Assembly (NCBI GenBank): GCA_030840415.1
Contig: JAVEEO010000072.1
Coordinates: 1-7,894, forward strand
Reading direction: 5' to 3'
Length of the DNA stretch: 7,894 bases
Source of the DNA: Pseudonocardiales bacterium
Lineage (GTDB): Bacteria; Actinomycetota; Actinomycetes; Mycobacteriales; Jatrophihabitantaceae
Shown: positions 1-5,767 of the stretch, one piece after another
How the letters are laid out: every line of letters starts with the position of its first letter
Numbering within the stretch: position 1 is the stretch's first letter
Position numbers and translations under genes: made by a program
Notes under the pieces: generated by a model
Told to the model about the DNA's origin: nothing
Seen by the model: the letters and a program-made list of their open reading frames with translations, nothing else
The model's database searches: none

Positions 1-296
1 CGGCGTTCCAGGCCCAGTACGTGCAGGCCCAGGACATCGCCGGCCAGGCCGGCGGCGCCGGTGGCGGTGTCAGCATCACCGCGTTGCCGCTCAGCAGCCC
101 GCAGGGCCGGCTGAGCTACCAGCCCGACAACCCGCTGGCCGACGCCCAGGGCAACGTCCTGCTGCCCGACATCGACATGGGCGAGCAGATGGGCAACCTG
201 ATCATGGCACAACGGGCCTTCCAGGCCAACGCCGCGGTCGTGGACCGGGCCCGCGAGACCTACCTCGACGCCATCAACATCGGAAAGAACCACTGA
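1..296 (+). CDS. flgC: Flagellar basal-body proximal rod protein FlgC, 3' part only
   Basis: The reading frame is open from base 3 at the window edge and ends at TGA 294-296, giving the last 97 residues. The family is usually about 130-140 residues, so roughly the first 35-45 are missing. FlgC is a proximal-rod subunit, exported by the flagellar type III system and stacked above the MS ring. What identifies it is the C-terminal half: a Y-x-P-x-x-P-x-A-D segment (codons at 117-143), then L-P-D-I-D and the helix E-Q-M-G-N-L-I-M-A-Q-R-A-F-Q-A-N, matching the family's E-M-x-x-x-I-x-A-x-R-x-Y-x-A-N helix, and a closing A-I-N-I-G. A GTG at 21 lies inside the gene and is not a real start. It is followed one base later by fliE, the usual flgB-flgC-fliE order. 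FlgB is less likely because its C-terminus lacks the Y-x-P-x-x-P-x-A-D segment. Confidence 0.93.
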   Translation, partial: AFQAQYVQAQDIAGQAGGAGGGVSITALPLSSPQGRLSYQPDNPLADAQGNVLLPDIDMGEQMGNLIMAQRAFQANAAVVDRARETYLDAINIGKNH

Positions 297-297
297 C

Positions 298-639
298 ATG
301 AGCCTGCCCGCGATCGGCGCCATCGGCGCCGCGCTACCGAACTTCGCCCCGATGTCGGCCGGCCTCGATGCCGGCCTGGCCGCCGGCGCCGAGGGCGTCT
401 CGCCCGCCGGCAGCACCTCCGCCGGCTTCGCCTCGATGCTCGAGAAGGGCATCAACGCGGTGCAGTCGGCGCAGAGCAAGGCCGACGGCCTGGCGGTGCA
501 GGCCGCCACCGGTGACCTCACCGACATCCACGACTACACCATCGCCGCCGCCCAGGCCTCGATCGTCACCCAGCTCGCCACCACCATCCGAACCAAGGGT
601 GTGGACGCGTTCAACCAGATCATGGGAATGCAGGCCTAA
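298..639 (+). CDS. fliE: Flagellar hook-basal body complex protein FliE
   Basis: This encodes 113 residues, normal for FliE. FliE joins the MS ring/export gate to the rod and is among the first proteins exported. The first 40 residues are Ala/Gly/Ser/Pro-rich and probably flexible. Residues 41-60 (S-A-G-F-A-S-M-L-E-K-G-I-N-A-V) start the helical part. The C-terminal half carries the family signature: a D-L-T-D-I-H-D stretch, A-A-A-Q-A-S-I-V-T-Q-L, then T-K-G-V-D-A-F-N-Q-I-M-G-M-Q, equivalent to the A-Y-x-E-I-M-x-M-Q ending of other FliE proteins. The start ATG lies one base after the flgC stop, with GGAAAG at 282-287 as a modest ribosome site. F44-x-x-x-L48 resembles the gate-recognition motif of early export substrates (see findings). 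Identity is secure from the C-terminus and context. Confidence 0.94.
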   Translation: MSLPAIGAIGAALPNFAPMSAGLDAGLAAGAEGVSPAGSTSAGFASMLEKGINAVQSAQSKADGLAVQAATGDLTDIHDYTIAAAQASIVTQLATTIRTKGVDAFNQIMGMQA

Positions 640-642
640 ACC

Positions 643-2229
643 ATGCAGGACAAGATTCTCTCGACGCTGCAGCGGTTCTGGCGCGGCTTCCTGGCCTTCA
701 CCCCCGGCCAGAAGGTCGTCACGTTGGCCGTCGGGCTCGCCCTGGTGATCGGTGGCTTCGGCTTCTCATCCTGGGCATCCAAGCCCAGCTACGCGCCGCT
801 GTTCACCAACCTGGCGCCTGCCGATGCCAGCGGGATCATCGACAAGCTCAACGCGAACAAGACGCCCTACAAGCTGGCGGCCAACGGCACCTCCATCCTG
901 GTTCCGCAGAAGGACGTCTACGACCTGCGGTTGTCGATGAGCGCGGCGGGCCTGCCGTCCTCGGGCAGCAGCGGCTACAGCCTGCTCGACCAGGAGGGCA
1001 TCACCACCTCGGAGTTCAAGCAGCACGTCGACTACCAGCGGGCCCTGGAGGGCGAGCTCAGCAAGACCATCAAGTCGATAAGCGGGGTTCGCGATGCCGC
1101 CGTGCACCTGGCGATCCCGCAGCAGAGCGTGTTCACCGACGGCACCCAGAAGGCGACCGGCTCGGTGCTGCTGACCACCGACCCCGGCACCACGCTCACC
1201 TCGGGCCAGGTCCAGTCGGTGGTGAACCTGGTGTCCTCGAGCGTTCCCGGCATGGCCGCCGACCAGGTCAGCGTCTCCGATGCCAGCGGCAAGGTGCTCT
1301 CGGTCGCCGGCGACGTCAACAGCGGAGCCATCGCCGACACCCGGACCGAGGCGATCGCCCAGTACAACAAGCGGGTCGGCTCCGAGGTGCAGCAGATGCT
1401 GGACCGACTGGTGGGCGCCGGGCACTCGGTGGTGACGGTGAACGCCGACCTCGACTTCGACAAGAACAGCACCGTCTCGCACTCCTACAGCTACGCCACC
1501 GGGGTGCCGCCGCTGTCCGAGGCAAACACCACCGAGACCTACGGCGGCGGCCAGGCCGGCAGCGGCGGGGTGCTGGGGGCGGCTTCGCCCAGCCCCACCG
1601 CGGTGCCCAGCGCCAGCCCCGGTAGCGGCTACAAGAAGACCAACACCACCCGCGACAACGCGGTGAACGAGAACACCGAGACCCGCAGCGCCGCACCGGG
1701 CAAGGTCCGCACGCTGAGCGTGGCGGTGCTGCTGGACAAGAACGCCCCGCCGGTGGACGAGGCCCAGGTTCGCCAACTGGTCAGCTCGGCGGTCGGCCTG
1801 GACGCCAAGCGTGGCGATTCGCTGGCACTGGCCTCGGCCCCGTTCGACACCTCCGCGGCGACCGCTGCCAAGAAGGCCGCCGATCAGGCCGCCGCCGCGG
1901 CCGCAGCGGCCCGGCACAACGCCGAGCTGATCTCGCTGGCCAAGACCGTGCTGGTGGTGTTGCTGGTGCTGGCCGTGATCGTGGCGACCATCATCGCCAA
2001 CCGTCGCCGGCGCAAGGAGGGCCCGGCCGACGAGCTGGACACCTTCCTCTCGACCCTCAACGACTCACCGGGCTCGCTGCCGCCGGCACCGCGCGACATC
2101 GTGCCGCCGCAGAGTCGCGAAGCGGCGAACAACGTTGTCCGGCAACGGGATCTGGCCGACATGGCCGACAGCCAGCCGCAAGAGGTTGCCCGGTTGCTGC
2201 GTACCTGGCTGAACACGAAGGAGAGCTGA
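643..2229 (+). CDS. fliF: Flagellar MS-ring protein FliF
   Basis: FliF (528 residues, normal length) multimerises into the MS ring in the cytoplasmic membrane, the platform for the rotor, rod and export gate. Visible order: a cytoplasmic N-terminus; a first membrane segment at about 25-45; the ring-building motifs, including Y-A-P-L-F-T-N-L at 50-57, L-R-L-S-M-S-A-A-G-L-P at 95-105, Y-S-L-L-D at 112-116, F-K-Q-H-V-D-Y-Q-R-A-L-E-G-E-L at 125-139 and V-R-D-A-A-V-H-L-A-I-P at 149-159; a Gly/Ser/Pro-rich loop at about 302-331 inside the third ring motif; L-S-V-A-V-L-L-D at 358-365; an Ala-rich run at 411-424; a second membrane segment at about 429-452 ending in R-R-R-R-K; and a C-terminal FliG-binding helix (D-L-A-D-M-A-D-S-Q-P-Q-E-V-A-R-L-L-R-T-W, 503-522). 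The ATG follows the fliE stop by three bases with only a weak upstream purine stretch, so coupling to fliE translation is likely. fliG follows two bases later. Confidence 0.98.
   Translation: MQDKILSTLQRFWRGFLAFTPGQKVVTLAVGLALVIGGFGFSSWASKPSYAPLFTNLAPADASGIIDKLNANKTPYKLAANGTSILVPQKDVYDLRLSMSAAGLPSSGSSGYSLLDQEGITTSEFKQHVDYQRALEGELSKTIKSISGVRDAAVHLAIPQQSVFTDGTQKATGSVLLTTDPGTTLTSGQVQSVVNLVSSSVPGMAADQVSVSDASGKVLSVAGDVNSGAIADTRTEAIAQYNKRVGSEVQQMLDRLVGAGHSVVTVNADLDFDKNSTVSHSYSYATGVPPLSEANTTETYGGGQAGSGGVLGAASPSPTAVPSASPGSGYKKTNTTRDNAVNENTETRSAAPGKVRTLSVAVLLDKNAPPVDEAQVRQLVSSAVGLDAKRGDSLALASAPFDTSAATAAKKAADQAAAAAAAARHNAELISLAKTVLVVLLVLAVIVATIIANRRRRKEGPADELDTFLSTLNDSPGSLPPAPRDIVPPQSREAANNVVRQRDLADMADSQPQEVARLLRTWLNTKES
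2218..2223 (+). promoter_or_regulatory. Ribosome binding site of fliG
   Basis: AAGGAG lies eight bases before the fliG ATG at 2232, inside the last codons of fliF. It is a near-consensus site and supports the chosen fliG start. Confidence 0.8.
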
Positions 2230-2231
2230 CG

Positions 2232-3308
2232 ATGGTTGAGACGCTTGCCACGGTCACCCCGATCGGCACCGGTCTGGCCGCCGCCGAGCCGAACCTCGAC
2301 CTGACCCGCGGGATGAGCGGCCGGCGCAAGGCCGCGGTGCTGATCCTGCAGCTGGACCGGGAGGCCTCGGCCAAGGTGCTGAACCAGCTGTCGGAGAGCG
2401 AGCTCGAAGAGGTGGTGGCCGAGATCGCCCGGGCCGGTGACGTGCCGGCCGAGGTGTCGGCGGCCGTGCTGCGGGAGTTCGGCATCATGCAGGTCGCCGG
2501 TGACGCGATGGTCCGCGGCGGTCTGGAGCAGAGCCGGGCGCTGCTGCGGGCCGCGGTCGGCGACCAGCGCGCGGACGCCATCCTGGACCGGCTGTCGGGC
2601 ACCATGTTCGACGTTCCGTTCAAGTTCCTGCAGAACGCCGACGCCCGGCAGCTGCTGAACTTCATCTCCGACGAGCACCCGCAGACGATTGCCCTGGTGC
2701 TGGCGCATGTTCCGGCGCCGCTGGCCTCGAAGGTGCTGGCCGGGCTGGGCAGCGACCTGCAGGCCGACGTGGCACACCGGATCGCCACCATGGATCAGAC
2801 CACGCCGGACATCATTCACCAGATCGAGGCCAACCTGCAGCGCCGGATGGCCAACCTGCTGGTGCCCTCCGAGCTGGCCGCGGTCGGCGGTGTGCAGCCG
2901 CTGGTCGACATCATCAACCGGGCCGACCGCGGCACCGAGAAGCTGATCATGGAAGGCCTGGAGCGGCGCGATCCGGAGCTGGCCGAAGAGGTGCGCAGCC
3001 GGATGTTCATGTTCGAGGACCTGGTCAACCTCGAGGACCGCGCGGTCCAACTGGTGTTGCGCCAGGTCGAGACCGGCAACCTGGCCATCGCGCTCAAGGG
3101 CGTGGCACAGGTCGTGCACGCCAAGATCATGGCCAATATGTCCGAGCGGGCCGCCACCACCCTGGCCGAGGAGATCGAGCTGCTCGGCCCGGTGCGGGTG
3201 CAGAGCGTGGAGGAGGCCCAGACCGAGGTGGTCCGGGTGATCCGCGAACTGGAGGAGTCGGGCCAGATCATCGTGCGGCGCGGCGAAGAGGACGAGTTCG
3301 TTGCCTGA
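2232..3308 (+). CDS. fliG: Flagellar motor switch protein FliG
   Basis: FliG (358 residues; usual about 330-345) is the rotor protein of the C ring that binds the FliF tail and is pushed by the stator. The first 27 residues are a short extension. The N-terminal FliF-binding domain starts at G-R-R-K-A-A-V-L-I-L (30-39) with L-S-E-S-E-L-E-E-V at 53-61. The middle domain has the hallmark E-H-P-Q-T motif at 148-152. The C-terminal motor domain has M-F-M-F-E-D-L at 258-264, the charged E-D-R at 268-270, A-L-K at 287-289, M-S-E-R-A at 303-307 and a final helix leading to I-I-V-R-R (346-350). The charged residues expected at the stator interface are present, so this looks like a working torque protein. 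Its ATG follows fliF by two bases behind a strong ribosome site, and its last eight bases overlap fliH. Confidence 0.98.
   Translation: MVETLATVTPIGTGLAAAEPNLDLTRGMSGRRKAAVLILQLDREASAKVLNQLSESELEEVVAEIARAGDVPAEVSAAVLREFGIMQVAGDAMVRGGLEQSRALLRAAVGDQRADAILDRLSGTMFDVPFKFLQNADARQLLNFISDEHPQTIALVLAHVPAPLASKVLAGLGSDLQADVAHRIATMDQTTPDIIHQIEANLQRRMANLLVPSELAAVGGVQPLVDIINRADRGTEKLIMEGLERRDPELAEEVRSRMFMFEDLVNLEDRAVQLVLRQVETGNLAIALKGVAQVVHAKIMANMSERAATTLAEEIELLGPVRVQSVEEAQTEVVRVIRELEESGQIIVRRGEEDEFVA
3285..3291 (+). promoter_or_regulatory. Ribosome binding site supporting the TTG start of fliH
   Basis: GAAGAGG inside the end of fliG lies nine bases before TTG 3301. I see no ATG or GTG in the fliH frame just upstream, so this site decides in favour of the TTG start. 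The next in-frame alternative, GTG 3352, would remove 17 residues. Confidence 0.55.
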
Positions 3309-3939
3309 CACCGCGGCCAGCCTGGCCTTCGACTTCACCAGCGATGCGGGGGTGCCGGACCGGCTGGTGGAGCAGGCCCGCGCCGAGGCTCGCGCGGTCG
3401 GCTATGCCCAGGGCTGGACGCACGGGTTGCGCAGTGCCGCCGATTCCCAGCTCGCCGAGCACGCCGCGGCAGCCGCCGAACGGGCCGCGCTGCTGGTCCG
3501 GCAGGAGCGGCAGGTCGCCTCGGTGCTGCGGGCGTTGGAACACGCCGCGACCGACCTGCGGCAGCGCACCCTGAGCATCACCGACGAGATCACCGACCAG
3601 ATCCTGGCCGCCGCCGTGCAGTTGGCCGAGGCCCTGCTGGGCCGCGAGCTGCGCGATCCCGAGGTGGCGGCTCCGGCCGCCCTGGCCCGGGTGCTGCGGC
3701 TGACCCCGGCCGACGAGCCGGTCACCGTCTGGCTGAACCCGGCCGACCACCGCACCCTGACCGCGCCGGCCGGATCGGCACTGGTCGGCTCGGTCGAGGG
3801 CGCCACCGGTCGCGGCCTGACCTTCGAGGTCGACCCCGAGCTGCAGCCGGGCGAGGCCCGGGCCCGGTGCGGCAGCACCAGCATCGACGCCCGGCTGGCC
3901 GCCGGCGTGGACCGGCTGCGGGAGTACCTGTCTCGATGA
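3301..3939 (+). CDS. fliH: Flagellar assembly protein FliH (export ATPase stator/regulator)
   Basis: FliH (212 residues from TTG 3301; family about 200-260) binds the export ATPase FliI, restrains it and links it to the C ring. Residues 34-42 (G-Y-A-Q-G-W-T-H-G) form a short GxxxGxxxG repeat, a known feature of FliH N-terminal helices. A long Ala/Glu/Arg-rich helical region follows (about 45-125), probably a dimeric coiled coil. The C-terminal domain has V-T-V-W-L-N-P-A-D-H at about 140-149 and D-P-E-L-Q-P-G-E-A-R at about 178-187, then S-I-D-A-R-L near the end. These match the FliH/HrpE family pattern of an N-P-x-D strand, a Gly turn and an I-D-x-x-L helix. The sequence family is weakly conserved, so position between fliG and fliI carries much of the call. 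It overlaps fliG by eight bases and fliI by four. Confidence 0.9.
   Translation: MPDTAASLAFDFTSDAGVPDRLVEQARAEARAVGYAQGWTHGLRSAADSQLAEHAAAAAERAALLVRQERQVASVLRALEHAATDLRQRTLSITDEITDQILAAAVQLAEALLGRELRDPEVAAPAALARVLRLTPADEPVTVWLNPADHRTLTAPAGSALVGSVEGATGRGLTFEVDPELQPGEARARCGSTSIDARLAAGVDRLREYLSR
3920..3924 (+). promoter_or_regulatory. Probable ribosome binding site of fliI
   Basis: GGGAG lies eleven bases before ATG 3936 within the end of fliH. Spacing is a little long, but together with the ATGA overlap it favours 3936 over the in-frame GTG 3867, which lies deep in fliH, and over ATG 3951. Confidence 0.45.
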
Positions 3940-5336
3940 CCACGAACCTGATGGGCACCGGCCCGCTGACCTCGAACTCGCTCGTCGCCGAGCGCGCCCG
4001 GCACCGGCTGGCCGAACTGACCGAGCTGGCCGCTCCCAGGACCTACGGCTACGTCTCCCGGGTGGTCGGCCTGTCGATCACCGTCTCGGGCCTGACCGGC
4101 CGGATCGGCGACCTGCTCACCATCGGCGAGGGGCCGGCGTCGGTGCTGGCCGAGGTGGTGGCGGTCGATCAGCAGAACTGCACCTGCCTGCCGCTGGGAT
4201 CGCTGGACGGCATCGGCAACGGCGACCGGGTCGCCGCGACCGGCGGCCCGCTGCGGGTCGGGGTCGGCGCCGGGCTGCGCGGCCGGGTGCTGGACGGCCT
4301 GGGGCAGCCGCTGGACGGCCTGCCGCTGCCGGCCGGGCTGGACCGGGTGTCGGTGGAGATGGCGCCGCCCGCGGCCCTGAGCCGGAGCCGGGTCGACCAG
4401 CAGCTTCCGTTGGGCGTCCGGGCGATCGACTCGCTGATCAGCGTCGGCCGGGGCCAGCGGGTCGGCATCTTCGCCGGCTCCGGCGTCGGCAAGTCCAGCC
4501 TGCTGTCGATGATCACCCGGGGCACCACCGCCCAGATCACCGTGGTCGCGCTGATCGGCGAGCGGGGCCGCGAGGTCCGCGAGTTCCTGGAGAACGACCT
4601 GGGCCCGGACGGCCTGCGCGACGCGGTAGTGGTGATCGCCACCTCCGACCAGCCGCCGATGGTCAGGCTGCGGGCCGCCTACACCGCGACCCGGATCGCC
4701 GAGTGGTTCCGCGACCAGGGCCAGGACGTCCTGTTGCTGATGGACAGCATCACCCGGCTGGCCACCGCCCAGCGCGAGATCGGCCTGTCCGCCGGCGAGC
4801 CGCCCGCCTCGCGTGGCTACCCGCCGTCGGTGTTCGCGCTGATGCCGCGGCTGCTCGAACGCGCCGGTGGCTCCGAGCGCGGTTCCATCACCGGGCTCTA
4901 CACGGTGCTGGTCGAGGGCGAGGACCACAACGAGCCGGTCGCCGACACCGCCCGCTCGATCCTGGACGGCCACATCGTGCTGGACCGCCGGCTGGCGACC
5001 GCCGGGCACTTTCCCAGCATCGACGTGCTGGAATCGGTGTCGCGGGTGATGACCGCGGTGACCACGGACGAGCAGCGCGGACTGGCCCGCCGGGCCCGGC
5101 AGTTGCTGGCCGCCCGCCGCGACGTCCGCGAGCTGGTCGAGATCGGTGCCTACGTGGCCGGCACCAACCCGCGGGCCGACCAGGCCCTGGCGCTCTGGCC
5201 GCGGCTGGAAGCCTTTCTGCAGCAGGACATGGCCGAGCAGACCAGCGCCGAGTCGGCCTGGGCCGCGCTCGCCGAGATCGTCGGGGTGGCTGCCGCCGAA
5301 CCCGCTCCGGCTGTGCCCGGAGGAGGCGCCCGATGA
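3936..5336 (+). CDS. fliI: Flagellum-specific type III export ATPase FliI
   Basis: FliI (466 residues; usual about 435-460) is the cytoplasmic F1-beta-like ATPase of the flagellar export apparatus. It forms a hexamer with FliJ in its pore and FliH at its edge. The N-terminal barrel domain covers about 35-105. The ATPase core has L-P-L-G-V-R-A-I-D-S at 157-166, Walker A G-S-G-V-G-K-S at 181-187, the catalytic-region G-E-R-G-R-E-V-R-E-F at 208-217, Walker B V-L-L-L-M-D-S at 265-271 with D270, R-G-Y-P-P-S-V-F at 293-300, and L-L-E-R-A-G at 306-311. The R-G-Y-P-P-S-V-F and E-R-A-G motifs separate it from F1/V1 ATPase subunits. The C-terminal helical domain ends with a short Ala/Pro/Gly tail (about 452-466). 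All nucleotide-binding residues I can check are intact. It starts at ATG 3936, overlapping the fliH stop as ATGA, and overlaps fliJ the same way. Confidence 0.98.
   Translation: MTTNLMGTGPLTSNSLVAERARHRLAELTELAAPRTYGYVSRVVGLSITVSGLTGRIGDLLTIGEGPASVLAEVVAVDQQNCTCLPLGSLDGIGNGDRVAATGGPLRVGVGAGLRGRVLDGLGQPLDGLPLPAGLDRVSVEMAPPAALSRSRVDQQLPLGVRAIDSLISVGRGQRVGIFAGSGVGKSSLLSMITRGTTAQITVVALIGERGREVREFLENDLGPDGLRDAVVVIATSDQPPMVRLRAAYTATRIAEWFRDQGQDVLLLMDSITRLATAQREIGLSAGEPPASRGYPPSVFALMPRLLERAGGSERGSITGLYTVLVEGEDHNEPVADTARSILDGHIVLDRRLATAGHFPSIDVLESVSRVMTAVTTDEQRGLARRARQLLAARRDVRELVEIGAYVAGTNPRADQALALWPRLEAFLQQDMAEQTSAESAWAALAEIVGVAAAEPAPAVPGGGAR
5321..5326 (+). promoter_or_regulatory. Ribosome binding site of fliJ
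   Basis: AGGAGG, a full consensus site, lies six bases before ATG 5333 within the last codons of fliI. It fixes the start of fliJ, whose frame stays open far upstream. Confidence 0.85.
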
Positions 5337-5767
5337 GCCACAACTGGATTCCGACCGTGCTGCGCGCCCGGCAGGCGCAGGAGGACCTGCTCGCCCAGGG
5401 GCTCGCGGTCGCCCGGCGCGACGCCGGCCGGGCCGCCGACCAGCATGCCGAGCAACTGGCCCGGGTCGATGCCCTGGTGGTGCCGGAGAGCCAGAGCGTG
5501 CCGGCCTTCCATGCCACCCTGGCGTCCCAGCAGGCCGCGGTGGCCACCCTGGCGGCGGCCCGCAACCGGATGCTGTTCGCCGAGCACCGGGTGGCCGGCA
5601 CGATGGCCGAGCTGACCGCTGCCGCCCGGTCCCGCCGCACCGTGGAGAAACTGCAGGAACGCCACCTGGACGAGCAGGCCACCGCCGCCTCGGGCCTGGC
5701 GCAGCGCGAGCTCGACGAGGTCTCGATCGGCCGGCACGGCGCCCGGTTGCGGGAGGCTTCGCGATGA
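5333..5767 (+). CDS. fliJ: Flagellar export chaperone/stalk protein FliJ
   Basis: The product is 144 residues, the normal FliJ length, and is almost entirely charged/Ala-rich helix, as expected for the FliJ two-helix coiled coil. FliJ sits in the centre of the FliI hexamer like the gamma stalk of F1 ATPase and contacts the FlhA export gate. The sequence opens with W-I-P-T-V-L-R-A-R-Q-A-Q-E-D-L (5-19), equivalent to the F-x-x-V-L-x-x-R-x-x-x-E-x family opening. Near the end it has R-R-T-V-E-K-L-Q-E-R (101-110) and Q-R-E-L-D-E-V (124-130), the characteristic R-R-x-x-E-K-L and E-L-D-E elements. It starts in an ATGA overlap with fliI and ends in an ATGA overlap with the hydrolase gene. FliJ proteins diverge strongly, but these end motifs plus position make the call firm. 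Confidence 0.92.
   Translation: MSHNWIPTVLRARQAQEDLLAQGLAVARRDAGRAADQHAEQLARVDALVVPESQSVPAFHATLASQQAAVATLAAARNRMLFAEHRVAGTMAELTAAARSRRTVEKLQERHLDEQATAASGLAQRELDEVSIGRHGARLREASR
5751..5756 (+). promoter_or_regulatory. Ribosome binding site of the peptidoglycan hydrolase gene
   Basis: GGGAGG at the end of fliJ is seven bases before ATG 5764. It sets the start of the hydrolase, whose frame is open far upstream through fliI and fliJ. Confidence 0.8.

Noticed and set aside
1873..1914. Ala-coding run in fliF as a possible simple-sequence phase-variable tract
   Set aside because: The codons are mixed (GCC, GCG, GCA) and the frame continues cleanly. An Ala-rich helix before the second membrane segment explains it.
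766..1917. - strand open frame opposite fliF (383 codons)
   Set aside because: Antisense shadow of fliF; the product is a Gly/Val/Arg/His-rich sequence with no recognisable motif.
3867..3935. Upstream GTG start that would lengthen FliI by 23 residues
   Set aside because: It lies deep in fliH and adds Arg/Gly-rich residues unlike FliI. ATG 3936 overlaps the fliH stop as ATGA, giving a normal-length protein.
4703..5332. Upstream extension of the fliJ frame
   Set aside because: It overlaps conserved fliI coding sequence and reads as Arg/Pro/Gly shadow. ATG 5333 has a consensus ribosome site and gives normal FliJ length.
5146..5763. Upstream extension of the hydrolase frame to ATG 5146
   Set aside because: The extra 206 residues overlap fliI and fliJ and are Arg/Pro/Gly-rich. 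ATG 5764 has a good ribosome site and an ATGA overlap.
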